From Arthrobacter_D sp015752045 (GTDB lineage: Bacteria > Actinomycetota > Actinomycetes > Actinomycetales > Micrococcaceae): 64,000 nucleotides of DNA. Where the stretch lies: contig NZ_JADOUS010000003.1 in the NCBI RefSeq assembly GCF_015752045.1, positions 62,001 to 126,000 of the forward strand, in the 5' to 3' direction. The notes beneath the pieces were generated by a model. The model saw nothing but the letters and a program-made list of their open reading frames with translations, ran no database searches and had not been told where the DNA came from. The number at the start of each line of letters is the position of its first letter. Positions within the stretch are counted from its first letter, which is position 1. Position numbers and translations under genes: made by a program. Positions 27,912 to 36,458 of the stretch are shown here, one piece after another.

Positions 27912-28478
27912 ATGCTTGAGGAGCTCGTCGAAGCCTTCGCCATCGGCCTCGGGGTGCTCCTCGCCCTCGGCGCCGGGACCGGGGTCGCCGGCTGGGTGGT
28001 CGTGCGGAGGGTCAGGAACTCGCGCATCATCGAGCGGACCAGGGACCGCGGCCTGCTGGCCGCCCGCGCCTATTCCCCGGATGCCCTGACCCGGGAACCC
28101 GCACGCCTGATCGGCAACCTCGCCCGGTCCTCGCGCGCCACGCACCTCGCCCTGTCGGAGGCGACCGCCCAGGGCCGCCCGGTCGGCGACCTGCCGCGGG
28201 CCGCCGCGGAGATCGACCAGGCGGCGGCTTCCCTCGAGAATCTGCTGCGGGCCGCGGACCGGGAACCCAACCGCGCGCTCAAGCAGGAATGGACCAGGGA
28301 CCTCTCCACCCAGGCGCACGCCCTCGACGAACTATCCGCCGACCTGCGCCGATGCCTCCTGCAGACCTCGCGGTCCATCGACACGCTCCAGCTCGAGCGT
28401 GCCACCACCCGCCTGCGCACCGAGATCTCGGCCATGGGGACCTGGCGGGACACCTACGGGAACCGGCAGACGTGGTGA
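27912..28478 (+). CDS. Membrane-anchored helical protein of unknown function
   Basis: 188 residues. One transmembrane helix (about 8-32) is followed by a basic stretch (RRVRNSRIIERTRDRG) and then about 140 residues predicted as helical, rich in A, R, L and E, with no catalytic motif. It is 50 bp upstream of the PspA-like gene on the same strand and is probably co-transcribed, so it may be the membrane partner of that protein. I do not recognise a named family. Confidence 0.7.
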   Translation: MLEELVEAFAIGLGVLLALGAGTGVAGWVVVRRVRNSRIIERTRDRGLLAARAYSPDALTREPARLIGNLARSSRATHLALSEATAQGRPVGDLPRAAAEIDQAAASLENLLRAADREPNRALKQEWTRDLSTQAHALDELSADLRRCLLQTSRSIDTLQLERATTRLRTEISAMGTWRDTYGNRQTW

Positions 28479-28528
28479 GAGGTTCGACCAGGTAGCCACA
28501 CCACAACCAGCAGCCGGGGGTCCGAGCA

Positions 28529-29230
28529 ATGTCGATCAAACGACGCATCACGCGCATCGTGCAGGCCAACCGGAACGCCGCGGCCGAAGGGAAGCAGGAC
28601 CCCAGGGTCCAGGCCCGGAGCGCCCAGTCGGCGCAGCACGCGCTGCTGGACCAGGCGCGCCGCGGGGCCGCCGACGTCGCGGCGCACCATCACCGCGTGG
28701 GCCTCGCCGCCAATGACGCCGCCGCCTACCTGAACCGGGTCGAGGCGGCCGCCGCGGCCGCCGTCCAGCGCGGGGACGACGACGCCGCCCGCGCCGCGAT
28801 CCGCGAGTCGATGACGGCGCGACGACGCCTGGACACGCTCACCCGGCAGCTCCGCGAGGCGGAGGAGCAGTCCCGCAGGCTGCAGCAGGACGTCCGTCGG
28901 CTCGAACAGCACGTGCAGCAGAGCGCCATGGAGTACGACGCCATGCTGGCCCGGCGCGCTGCAGCGCAGGCCGCCATCGGCGTCCATGACGCGCTCGCCT
29001 CGTCCTCGCGGGAGGCGGCCGCGATCGACGCCGCACGCCGCAGCGCCGAACTCGAGGTGCGGCGCTTCGAGGCCCAGGCGCAGGCGCGCGAGGAGCTGTC
29101 CTGGACCGACCCGTCCTCCCCGCGCCTGCAGCGGGCCTTCGAGGAACTCGAGGCCGAAGCGGCGACCCAGCAGGAGCTCGAGGACCTCAAGCGGAGGAAC
29201 GCACGGCGCTACCCGCCCGCACCGCACTGA
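28529..29230 (+). CDS. PspA/IM30-like coiled-coil protein
   Basis: 233 residues, almost entirely helical and very rich in A, R, Q and E. The start MSIKRRITRIVQANRNAA matches the amphipathic first helix of PspA/IM30, and the central heptad region (RRRLDTLTRQLREAEEQSRRLQQDV) matches its hairpin. The usual PspA segment with paired D and P residues after the first helix is poorly kept, so this is a divergent member. Such proteins coat the inner face of the membrane under envelope stress. A hairpin follows the stop. Confidence 0.7.
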   Translation: MSIKRRITRIVQANRNAAAEGKQDPRVQARSAQSAQHALLDQARRGAADVAAHHHRVGLAANDAAAYLNRVEAAAAAAVQRGDDDAARAAIRESMTARRRLDTLTRQLREAEEQSRRLQQDVRRLEQHVQQSAMEYDAMLARRAAAQAAIGVHDALASSSREAAAIDAARRSAELEVRRFEAQAQAREELSWTDPSSPRLQRAFEELEAEAATQQELEDLKRRNARRYPPAPH

Positions 29231-29273
29231 CCGGACCGGCGTCGTCCCTCCGCGGCCGGCGAGACCTGGCCGC

Positions 29274-29316
29274 CTCCCCCGCCGGCCCGATCTCGCGTCA
29301 CGGACCGGCGGGGGAG
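29274..29316. terminator. Hairpin between PspA-like gene and SDR gene
   Basis: CTCCCCCGCCGG (29274-29285) pairs perfectly with CCGGCGGGGGAG (29305-29316) around a 19-nt loop, 43 bp after the stop. No T run follows. Confidence 0.55.
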
Positions 29317-29343
29317 CGGAGAACGCGTTGCTAGACTCTGGCC

Positions 29344-30027
29344 ATGACTGAGCTGAGCGGTTCCCACGTCCTCGTCGTCGGCGCCACCGGGGTCCTCGGG
29401 GCCGAACTGTCCCGGCAGCTCGCGGCCCAGGGCGCCAGGCTGACGCTGTCCGGCCGCTCCCGGGAGAAGCTGGCGAACCTCGCCGACGAGCTCGGGGACG
29501 CCGTCGTCGGATCCGTCGCCGCGGATCTCAGCAGACCGTCGGGGCCCGCCGACATCGCTGCGGCCGTCTACGGACGGGAGCTCAACGGTGTCGTGTTCGC
29601 CGCCGGCGTCGTCGCCTTCGGATCGGCCATGGAGGTCGACGACGACACCCTCGACGAACTCATGCTCGTGAACCTGCTCGGCTACATGCGCCTCATGCGC
29701 GAGGTCGGGCCGAGGCTCGCCAGGGATTCCTTCGTGGCGCAGATCAGCGCCGTCGTGGCGGAGAGCCCGACGGCGGGCATGGCCGCGTACTCGGCGACGA
29801 AGGCAGGACTCAGCGCGTACGGGAAGGCGCTGACGCTGGAACTGCGCCGGCAGGGCGTGCGCATCCTCGACGTCCGTCCGCCGCACACCGAGACCGGCCT
29901 GGCCACCCGGCCGATCGCGGGCGAGGCCCCGAAGCTGCCCCGGGGGAAGGACCCGGTGGCGGTCGCCGAGCGCATCGTCACCGCGATCCGGGACGGCGAG
30001 CGGGACCTGCCGTCGTCGTCGTTCTGA
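29344..30027 (+). CDS. Short-chain dehydrogenase/reductase
   Basis: 227 residues. The nucleotide-binding loop reads VVGATGVLGAELSRQLAAQG, a GATG variant of TGxxxGxG, so NADP use is plausible. The catalytic S, Y and K appear in QISAVVAE and AAYSATKAGL. Length is slightly short for the class, with a brief C-terminal region. Substrate cannot be inferred from neighbours. It ends before a strong hairpin shared with the convergent DUF695-like gene. Confidence 0.85.
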   Translation: MTELSGSHVLVVGATGVLGAELSRQLAAQGARLTLSGRSREKLANLADELGDAVVGSVAADLSRPSGPADIAAAVYGRELNGVVFAAGVVAFGSAMEVDDDTLDELMLVNLLGYMRLMREVGPRLARDSFVAQISAVVAESPTAGMAAYSATKAGLSAYGKALTLELRRQGVRILDVRPPHTETGLATRPIAGEAPKLPRGKDPVAVAERIVTAIRDGERDLPSSSF

Positions 30028-30132
30028 CGCTGCCGCTCGCGTACCGACGGGGCCGGTAGCGCACCGGTTGCGTGATGGCCCGCTGACGTTGCCGGCCCGC
30101 GCACGCCCGTGACCCACAGCCCATCCTGCGGC

Positions 30133-30172
30133 CCCTCCCGGTGGGCAGGATCGGACATGCCCGCCGGGAGGG
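30133..30172. terminator. Bidirectional hairpin between convergent SDR and DUF695-like genes
   Basis: CCCTCCCGGTGGGCA (30133-30147) pairs with TGCCCGCCGGGAGGG (30158-30172), with one T-G wobble and a 10-nt loop. The rest of the 224-bp gap 30028-30251 shows nothing else I can name. Confidence 0.6.
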
Positions 30173-30251
30173 ACCGTAGACGGGGAACAACTGCCGCGCG
30201 TCCCCGGCGGTCCGCACCCCGGGCCACGCCGGAGGCCGCCGGTGTGCGCGG

Positions 30252-31283
30252 TCAGGCGAAGTCCCGGACCTTCTTCCAGCCGGGGTCGAGCGTGTGCCGC
30301 GCGGTGACCGTGCGCTGCTCGCGGGCCGCGGCGTCGAGCACGTCCCTGCCGTTCTGGTCCTCCGAATCGGAGTAGAAGTGGAGTGTCCGCGCGCCCCTGG
30401 ACGTCTCGGCGGCCACCAGCATCCCGCGGATCCCGAGAGCTTCCACGAGTGCGTCCTCGAGGGCGTCGAGGGCGTCGAACGCCGCGGGGCGGGGGAGGCC
30501 CTGCTCGTCGGCGTCGAACGGGACCCGCAGCGTCGTGTGGAGGTCGAAGCGCGGATGGTCGATCCAGCGCAGCGGGCGCAGGGCGCGCACGAGGATCGGA
30601 TCGCCCGTCGTGAGCGCCCCCTGCATCAGGAGCCAGTCCGGTGCGGGCAGGGTGCGGGCGAGGTCCGCGACCCTGGCCGGCAGCTCCGCGGCAGGGATGC
30701 TGTCCACCACGTCGTGGACGATGCAGTCCACGCGGCGGACCCAGCGTTCCACGTCGTCCTCGCCGAGCAGCCATTCGAGCAGCAGGACGCACAGCCCGTA
30801 CTCGTCGTCCCACTGCCCGGCGAAGCCCGGGTTGTACACCGAGACGATGAAACCGTCGCCGGCGCGGGTCACGGCGGCATGCACGCGGGTCCGCCGGAGG
30901 TCGAAGGTCCGGCCGCGGTAGGTGATGGCCGACTCCAGCATGTCCGGCTTGGCGCTGCGGGCGGGCACGAAGTCCCACCGGGGGCTGGGCGGCGGGGATG
31001 CCCGGAACCAGCGCTCGGCCACCGGACGCAGCGACGGGTCGCCGCCGCTGGAGACGCAGAGCGTGTGCTCGGCGTCGGTGCCTGTCCGGGTCTCCCATTC
31101 GAGGCCGCGCGCGATCGCCTTCACGCGCCGCGTCATGACGTCGACGTAGGCGTCGAAGTTCCCGGCCCGGGTCGCGTCGGTCAGGAGGTCCTCGCCGTCG
31201 TCGGCCCACCAGCGCCAGAAGGCGTCGATCGGGTCCGTGCCGGCCCGGCGCGCGGAGGTCCTGCGGCGGCCGAAGATGCGCAT
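30252..31283 (-). CDS. DUF695-like protein
   Basis: 343 residues from ATG 31283 (a GTG one codon upstream is possible). A basic N-terminus (FGRRRTSARR) precedes a mixed alpha/beta protein. The last 100 residues, with DALEDALVEALG, TSRGARTLHFYSDSED and HTLDPGWKKVRDF, resemble the C-terminal half of DUF695 proteins. Function is not known. There is no signal peptide or membrane helix. trmB lies 32 bp upstream on the same strand. Confidence 0.6.
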   Translation of the reverse strand: MRIFGRRRTSARRAGTDPIDAFWRWWADDGEDLLTDATRAGNFDAYVDVMTRRVKAIARGLEWETRTGTDAEHTLCVSSGGDPSLRPVAERWFRASPPPSPRWDFVPARSAKPDMLESAITYRGRTFDLRRTRVHAAVTRAGDGFIVSVYNPGFAGQWDDEYGLCVLLLEWLLGEDDVERWVRRVDCIVHDVVDSIPAAELPARVADLARTLPAPDWLLMQGALTTGDPILVRALRPLRWIDHPRFDLHTTLRVPFDADEQGLPRPAAFDALDALEDALVEALGIRGMLVAAETSRGARTLHFYSDSEDQNGRDVLDAAAREQRTVTARHTLDPGWKKVRDFA

Positions 31284-31315
31284 CACTCCTGCGTCCCCCT
31301 GATGCCCGCGGCCGC

Positions 31316-32194
31316 TCAGCGGCGGCGGTAGGCGAGGTCGAACACCGTGCGCCCGGCCTGGATCGCCTTGTTCTCGAAGCTGGTGAGGGGGCGGCCCTCG
31401 AAGCGGGGAGCCCAGCCGCCGAGCATGTCCGTTCCCTCGTTGACGCCCGTGTTCCCGGTACTCACCGGATCGCGGCCTTCACGCACCGGCGCGCCGCCGA
31501 CCACCGATTCCACACCGCTCTCCCAGACCTGGGTCAGCGGGCTGTCCGCGCCGCTGCGCTCGCCGTCGTGCAGGTTCTCGAAGTGCGGGTGCGCGTCGAG
31601 GACGGCGCGCATCTGCACGGCGTAGCTCGACCAGTCGGTGGCGAGGCGGAACAGCCCGCCGGGAGCGATGACGCGGGCGGCGAGGTCCACGTAGTCCTCC
31701 TTCACGAGCCGGCGCTTGTGGTGGCGGGCCTTGTGCCACGGGTCGGGGAAGAAGGTCCAGAGCTCGGCGACGAACGACGCCGGGATCATCCCCGCGAAGG
31801 CCTCCGCCGCGTCGACCTGCGCGGTCCGCACGTTCGTCAGGTCCTTCTGGCTGATGCGCAGCATGGTCTGGGCGAGCCCGGGACGGTACACCTCGAGGGC
31901 CAGGTGGTCGCGGTCCGGGTCGAGTTCGGCGGCGTGGGTGATGGCTTCGCCCAGTCCCGACCCGACCTCGACGACGAGCGGCGCGGACCGGCCGAAAGCG
32001 GCCTCGACGTCGAGCACGAAGCCGGGGGCCACCGAGGTGTCGGCGTTGTGGACGCGCGGGACATCCAGGAGGAAGGCCGCGGCCAGTTCGTCCCAGGCCT
32101 CGCGCCGCCTGCCCTGGAGGCGCGAGCCCCGCCGGACGAAGGACACGGGCTGGGTGCGGTGCGGCTGATCGGGGGTCTGTACTTGAGGATCCAT
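31316..32194 (-). CDS. trmB: tRNA (guanine-N7-)-methyltransferase
   Basis: 292 residues from ATG 32194. The SAM-binding motif is LVVEVGSGLGEAITHAA, and the TrmB signature WTFFPDPWHKARHHKRRLVKEDY is complete. It makes m7G46 in tRNA. About 45 extra residues in the N-terminal part (MDPQVQTPDQPHRTQ onward) and an insert near residue 240 make it longer than E. coli TrmB, as is common in actinobacteria. It is followed by the DUF695-like gene and probably co-transcribed. Confidence 0.93.
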   Translation of the reverse strand: MDPQVQTPDQPHRTQPVSFVRRGSRLQGRRREAWDELAAAFLLDVPRVHNADTSVAPGFVLDVEAAFGRSAPLVVEVGSGLGEAITHAAELDPDRDHLALEVYRPGLAQTMLRISQKDLTNVRTAQVDAAEAFAGMIPASFVAELWTFFPDPWHKARHHKRRLVKEDYVDLAARVIAPGGLFRLATDWSSYAVQMRAVLDAHPHFENLHDGERSGADSPLTQVWESGVESVVGGAPVREGRDPVSTGNTGVNEGTDMLGGWAPRFEGRPLTSFENKAIQAGRTVFDLAYRRR

Positions 32195-32547
32195 CACCCC
32201 CAAGGCTACCGGCAGCGGGTCGCCGCGGGGCCCCGGGAACCGGACGGGAGGCCGCGGACCGGGCCCCGAGAGCGGCGTCGGCCGGGACGGCGATGCGGGA
32301 TTCCGGCCCGCCTGCTGGTAAAGTCGAAGGACTTGCCTGCGCACGGCTGACCACGTCAGCCAGTACAGCACCACCCAGTACAACACCACTTGGTACAGTG
32401 CGCAGCCTGCGTCGATAGAACGCATTCTTTTGTCCCGCATCCAGCTCGCACGATCGTGAGCGCGGTGGACACTGTCTGACTCTTCTTCGGCGAACCCCTG
32501 CGCCGACCGGTGCCGGGGAACATGAGAAGAAAGTTCGTGTACTTCAC
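32195..32547 (+). promoter_or_regulatory. 353-bp region with the promoter and long leader of the DEAD-box gene
   Basis: An extended -10 (TGG then TAAAGT, 32316-32324) would start a leader of about 217 nt before ATG 32548. Inside it are two 15-nt near-copies CAGTACAGCACCACC and CAGTACAACACCACT (32361-32390), followed by TGGTACAGT (32391-32399), itself like a second extended -10. A tiny ORF ends on the helicase ATG. Long structured leaders are known for cold-inducible DEAD-box genes such as E. coli deaD; regulation here is inferred. Confidence 0.5.
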
Positions 32548-32551
32548 ATGA
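32522..32551 (+). CDS. Nine-codon upstream ORF overlapping the helicase start
   Basis: ATG 32522 opens MRRKFVYFT and stops at TGA 32549-32551, which overlaps the helicase ATG at 32548. A GGGGAA element lies upstream. The helicase ATG itself has no ribosome site at normal distance, so translation may be coupled through this ORF. A real peptide product is not claimed. Confidence 0.4.
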   Translation: MRRKFVYFT

Positions 32552-34236
32552 CTACTTTTGCTGCCCTCGGTGTGCCCAAAGCGCTGGTTGAGAACCTCGC
32601 CGCGCAGGGAATCGCCGAACCCTTCCCCATCCAGGTCAAGTCGCTCCCCGACTCCCTCGCCGGGCGCGATGTCCTCGGACGCGGCCGCACCGGCTCGGGC
32701 AAGACCCTCGCCTTCGCGCTCCCCATGGTCGCGCGCCTCGCCGAGCAGGAGGCGGCCTACCGCCGCAAGCCCGGACGCCCGCTGGCCCTGATCCTCGCTC
32801 CGACGCGTGAGCTCGCCACCCAGATCAACGCCACGGTCGAGCCCCTGGCGAAGGAACTGGGCCTGAACACCACCGTCATCTACGGCGGAGTCTCCCAGCA
32901 GCGCCAGGAGAAGGCCCTGCGCGCCGGCGTCGACATCGTCATCGCCTGCCCCGGGCGCCTCGAGGACCTGATGCGGCAGAAGCTGATCACGCTCGAGTCC
33001 GTGGAGATCACCATCCTCGACGAGGCCGACCACATGGCGGACCTCGGCTTCCTCCCCGTCGTGAAGAAGCTGCTCGACACCACCCCGGCCGACGGCCAGC
33101 GCCTGCTGTTCTCGGCGACGCTGGACAACGGCGTGGACAAGGTGGTCAACCGCTACATGACCAACCCGGTCACGCACTCGGTCGACGACCCGCAGGCCGC
33201 GGTCACCACCATGGAGCACCACGTGCTGCTGATCGGCGACCAGACGCAGAAGAAGCAGCTGATCGTCCAGCTCGCCTCCGGTTCCGGCCGCCGCCTGCTC
33301 TTCATGCGCACCAAGCACCACGCGCGGAAGCTCGCCAAGACGCTCACCGACGCCGGGATCCCCGCCGTCGACCTGCACGGCAACCTGTCGCAGAACGCCC
33401 GCGACCGTAACCTCGCGGAGTTCTCCTCGGGTGACGTGCGCGTGCTCGTCGCCACCGACGTCGCCGCGCGCGGCGTGCACGTCGACGACGTCGAGCTCGT
33501 GGTCCACGTGGATCCGCCCACGGAGCACAAGGCGTACCTGCACCGTTCGGGCCGTACCGCCCGCGCCGGCTCGTCGGGCACCGTGGTCACCATCACGCTG
33601 CCCGAGCAGAAGTCCGAGGTGCAGAAGCTGATGAAGGCTGCGGGCGTCGACGTCGCGTTCGAGAACGTGAAGGCGAGTTCGCCCCTGGTCCTGTCCCTGA
33701 CCGGGGACCTCGCAGAGAAGATCGACCCCCGCACCCGTGCTGCACTCCTCGTCTCCCGTGAGGCCGCTCGCGGCGAGGGCACGTCTACCGGTGCGAACGC
33801 CGAGCGCAAGCGCGCCCGCCGTGGTGCTGCAGCACCGACCGCAGGTGGCCGTGGTGGCCGTGGCGGTCGGGGACGCGTCGGCGCTGATCCGCAGGCAGCC
33901 CAGGGCAACCGCGCCGAGCGCCGCAAGGACCAGCCGCAGGCACCCCGCTTCGGCTCCGACACCGGTGCCGCGGCGAAGACAGGTTCCCGTCGTCGCACCG
34001 AGGAGCCCCGCACGGCCTCGGAGACGACGTCGCGCAGCCGCCGTCCGGCCTCGGGCCAGCGCGTCGGCGACGCCGTCCGCCGCACCGCCGCGGGGGCTCC
34101 CGCGGCCGGTGGCCAGGGCAGCCACGCACCGTCGTCGGCCGCGCGCCCCGAGGGCGCCCGGTCCGAGGGCGCCCGCCGCGCCGGAGGCTCCCGCAGGGCC
34201 GGCGCCCCGGCGTCGAACGACCGCCGCCCGCGCTAG
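32548..34236 (+). CDS. DEAD-box ATP-dependent RNA helicase
   Basis: 562 residues. Motifs in order: GRTGSGKT (I), PTRELATQI (Ia), DEAD in ITILDEADHM (II), FSATL (III), VATDVAARGVHV (V) and HRSGRTARAG (VI). From about residue 410 the tail is basic and rich in R, G, A and P, with GGRGGRGGRGR repeats for RNA binding. This resembles the DeaD/RhlE-type helicases of actinobacteria that unwind rRNA and mRNA and are often cold-induced. The core is complete. A GC-rich hairpin follows the stop. Confidence 0.93.
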   Translation: MTTFAALGVPKALVENLAAQGIAEPFPIQVKSLPDSLAGRDVLGRGRTGSGKTLAFALPMVARLAEQEAAYRRKPGRPLALILAPTRELATQINATVEPLAKELGLNTTVIYGGVSQQRQEKALRAGVDIVIACPGRLEDLMRQKLITLESVEITILDEADHMADLGFLPVVKKLLDTTPADGQRLLFSATLDNGVDKVVNRYMTNPVTHSVDDPQAAVTTMEHHVLLIGDQTQKKQLIVQLASGSGRRLLFMRTKHHARKLAKTLTDAGIPAVDLHGNLSQNARDRNLAEFSSGDVRVLVATDVAARGVHVDDVELVVHVDPPTEHKAYLHRSGRTARAGSSGTVVTITLPEQKSEVQKLMKAAGVDVAFENVKASSPLVLSLTGDLAEKIDPRTRAALLVSREAARGEGTSTGANAERKRARRGAAAPTAGGRGGRGGRGRVGADPQAAQGNRAERRKDQPQAPRFGSDTGAAAKTGSRRRTEEPRTASETTSRSRRPASGQRVGDAVRRTAAGAPAAGGQGSHAPSSAARPEGARSEGARRAGGSRRAGAPASNDRRPR

Positions 34237-34248
34237 CACCACGCATCC

Positions 34249-34284
34249 GTGAGGCCCCCTACCCGTCCGGGTGGGGGGCCTCAC
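34249..34284 (+). terminator. Hairpin terminator after the helicase
   Basis: GTGAGGCCCCC-ACCCG (34249-34265) pairs with CGGGT-GGGGGGCCTCAC (34268-34284) with a few offset bases. No T tract follows. Confidence 0.6.
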
Positions 34285-34332
34285 GCGTTCCGGGTGGTGC
34301 GAGGGGTGCGCCGGGTGGGGAACAATGGCCGG

Positions 34333-34734
34333 ATGAACGCACTCCTGAACGTCATCTGGCTCCTCTTCGGCGGCATCTGGCTCGCCCTCGGCTATTTCGC
34401 GGCGGGCGTCATCTGCTGCCTGCTGATCGTGACCATCCCCTTCGGTATCGCATCCTTCCGGATCGGTGTCTACGCGCTCTGGCCGTTCGGCCAGACCATC
34501 GTGAACCGGGGCGGGCGCGTGGGAGCGTGGTCCGCGATCGGGAACGTGATCTGGCTGCTGGTCGCCGGGATCTGGATCGCCATCGGCCACGTGATCACGG
34601 CCATCCCGATGTTCGTGAGCATCATCGGCATCCCGCTGGGCATCGCGAACCTCAAGCTGATCCCGGTGTCGCTGGCACCGCTCGGCAAGGTCATCGTCCC
34701 GTCGCAGGGAACCTCGCTGCAGACGTACCGCTGA
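34333..34734 (+). CDS. YccF-domain membrane protein
   Basis: 133 residues from ATG 34333. It consists of two homologous halves, each with NVIWLL...GIW at the start, two hydrophobic helices, and a turn: TIPFGIASFRIGVYALWPFGQ in the first and GIPLGIANLKLIPVSLAPLG in the second. This is the duplicated YccF domain. It is an inner-membrane protein of unknown function. The open frame extends to 34249, but that part lies in the terminator. Confidence 0.88.
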   Translation: MNALLNVIWLLFGGIWLALGYFAAGVICCLLIVTIPFGIASFRIGVYALWPFGQTIVNRGGRVGAWSAIGNVIWLLVAGIWIAIGHVITAIPMFVSIIGIPLGIANLKLIPVSLAPLGKVIVPSQGTSLQTYR

Positions 34735-34789
34735 CCTCACCCCGACCGACCCGCAGACGTCCAGCAGACGACCTGCAGACGACCTGCTG

Positions 34790-34823
34790 AGAGGCCGCCG
34801 CCGGATCCCCGGTGGCGGCCTCT
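34790..34823. terminator. Bidirectional terminator between convergent YccF and flotillin genes
   Basis: AGAGGCCGCC (34790-34799) pairs with GGCGGCCTCT (34814-34823) over a 14-nt loop, followed by TCCTG. Upstream, CAGACGACCTG is repeated twice (34765-34786). Confidence 0.75.
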
Positions 34824-34830
34824 TCCTGCG

Positions 34831-36318
34831 CTAGTCGGACGTGGCGGAGCTGTGGACCGCTGCCCCGTTCTGCCCGGGCTTGTCCGCGTTCTTCAGCAGG
34901 TCGCCGAGCAGCGCGATGATGTCGAGCCCGGTGGTGTCCTTCACCATCTGCGTGGTCTGGTGGACCCCGTTCGAGACGTTCCGGCTGAGCTGGCTCGCGC
35001 CGTCGGTGGAGACCACGGTCATGGTGTCGATCGCGGACATCGGCGCCGCGATCTCGCGGGCCATCGCGGGCAGGACCTCGAGGACCTTCGACAGGATGGC
35101 GGCCTGGTTGAACTTCTCGTAGGCCTCCGCCTGCGCGGCGATCCCGGCCGCCTCGGCCTTGCCGCGGGCCTCCGCGGACCCGGCCTCCGCGTCGCCGCGG
35201 GACGCGATGACGGCGGCATCGGCACGGCCCTTGGCCTCGCTGATGGACGCCTCCGCGGTACCGCGCGCGGTGTTCGCGGCGGCGTCGGCCTCCGCGGCCA
35301 CACGGTCACCCTCGGCGACGAGCTTGCGGCGCGCGAGGTCCACGCGGGCCTCGATCTCGCTCGCCTCGGAGGCACGACGGCGCTCCTCGAGCTTCGCGTC
35401 GGCCTGCTGGATGAGGCGGTACTTCTCGGCGTCGGCGGGCTTGCGCACCTCGGTGTCGAGCTCGCGCTCGCGCAGCTCCGAACGCCGCTGCGCCACCTGC
35501 TGCTCGCGCATGATGACCTGCTCCTGCTGTTCCGCCTGGGCGAGCGGGCCGGACGCGTCGGCCCGCGCCTGGCGGGCGTCGGCCTCCTCCTTGAGCTCCG
35601 CGCGGCGGATGATCAGCTGCTGCTGCGCGAGGGCCACCTGCTCGTCGGACAGGGCGCGCGCCTGCTCCGACTCCTGCATGGACCGCGCCTCGGCGATCTT
35701 CGCGTTGCGTTCGGCGAGGGCCGCCTCGGGCCGGCCGAGGTTCTTCAGGTACCCGGAGTCGTCGTCCACGGACTGGATCTGGAAGGTGTCGATCTCCAGG
35801 CCCTGGTTGTGCATGGAGTGCTCCGCCTCCTCCTTCACGCTCTTGGCGAAGGTGGCGCGGTCCCGGATGATCGATTCGACGGTCAGGGTGCCCACGATGG
35901 AGCGCAGCGAACCGGACAGCGTCTCCTGCGTGTAGTGGTCGATGGCGTCCTGCTGGTTGAGGAAGCGCTGGGCAGCCTTGCGGACGGCGTCGGCGTCGCC
36001 GCCCACCTTGACCTGCGCGACGCCGGTCAGGTGGAGTTTGATGCCGTTCTTCGAGATGCCCTCGATGCGGAGGGACACCTGCCGGGAGGCCAGGGACAGC
36101 GGGTAGGCCCGCTGGGAGAACGGGTTGATGAAGATGCGGCCGAAGACGACCCGCTGGCTGTCCGGATCGGGCTGCCCCTTGCTGTCCTTGGACGAGATGA
36201 TGAGTGCCTGGTCCGGGCTGGCGATGTGCAGCGCCATCCGGGCGAGCACGATGGCGGCGATGACGAGGACGAGGAGTACCACCGCGCCGATGATGAGCGG
36301 GATGAACGTGAGATCCAC
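34831..36318 (-). CDS. Flotillin/SPFH-domain membrane protein
   Basis: 495 residues from GTG 36318, with an AAAGGG site 6 bp upstream. The N-terminal helix (about 5-27) is followed by an SPFH domain (ISSKDSKGQPDPDSQRVVFGR to about 220) and a long coiled region with repeated EAEA/ARA stretches such as RADAAVIASRGDAEAG, as in flotillins. Such proteins form membrane microdomain scaffolds. The open frame runs on to 38787 but the part beyond 36318 is a shadow of the next gene. It lies 140 bp after that gene on the same strand. Confidence 0.9.
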   Translation of the reverse strand: MDLTFIPLIIGAVVLLVLVIAAIVLARMALHIASPDQALIISSKDSKGQPDPDSQRVVFGRIFINPFSQRAYPLSLASRQVSLRIEGISKNGIKLHLTGVAQVKVGGDADAVRKAAQRFLNQQDAIDHYTQETLSGSLRSIVGTLTVESIIRDRATFAKSVKEEAEHSMHNQGLEIDTFQIQSVDDDSGYLKNLGRPEAALAERNAKIAEARSMQESEQARALSDEQVALAQQQLIIRRAELKEEADARQARADASGPLAQAEQQEQVIMREQQVAQRRSELRERELDTEVRKPADAEKYRLIQQADAKLEERRRASEASEIEARVDLARRKLVAEGDRVAAEADAAANTARGTAEASISEAKGRADAAVIASRGDAEAGSAEARGKAEAAGIAAQAEAYEKFNQAAILSKVLEVLPAMAREIAAPMSAIDTMTVVSTDGASQLSRNVSNGVHQTTQMVKDTTGLDIIALLGDLLKNADKPGQNGAAVHSSATSD

Positions 36319-36458
36319 TTGCGACCCTTTCAATGGTCTTCGAAGAAGCTCCGGCGCAGCGTGTGCGCGCCGGAGCGTGATCAAGCTGTTGCGTGCACTG
36401 TGCTGATCTGACCCCCATGTCATCGAAGCGGATGGGCCGCTCGCTGCGGCCGATGGTT

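Noticed and set aside
30477..30880. Plus-strand frames overlapping the DUF695-like gene as separate genes.
   Set aside because: Low-complexity shadows without start signals; the minus-strand frame has the coherent protein.
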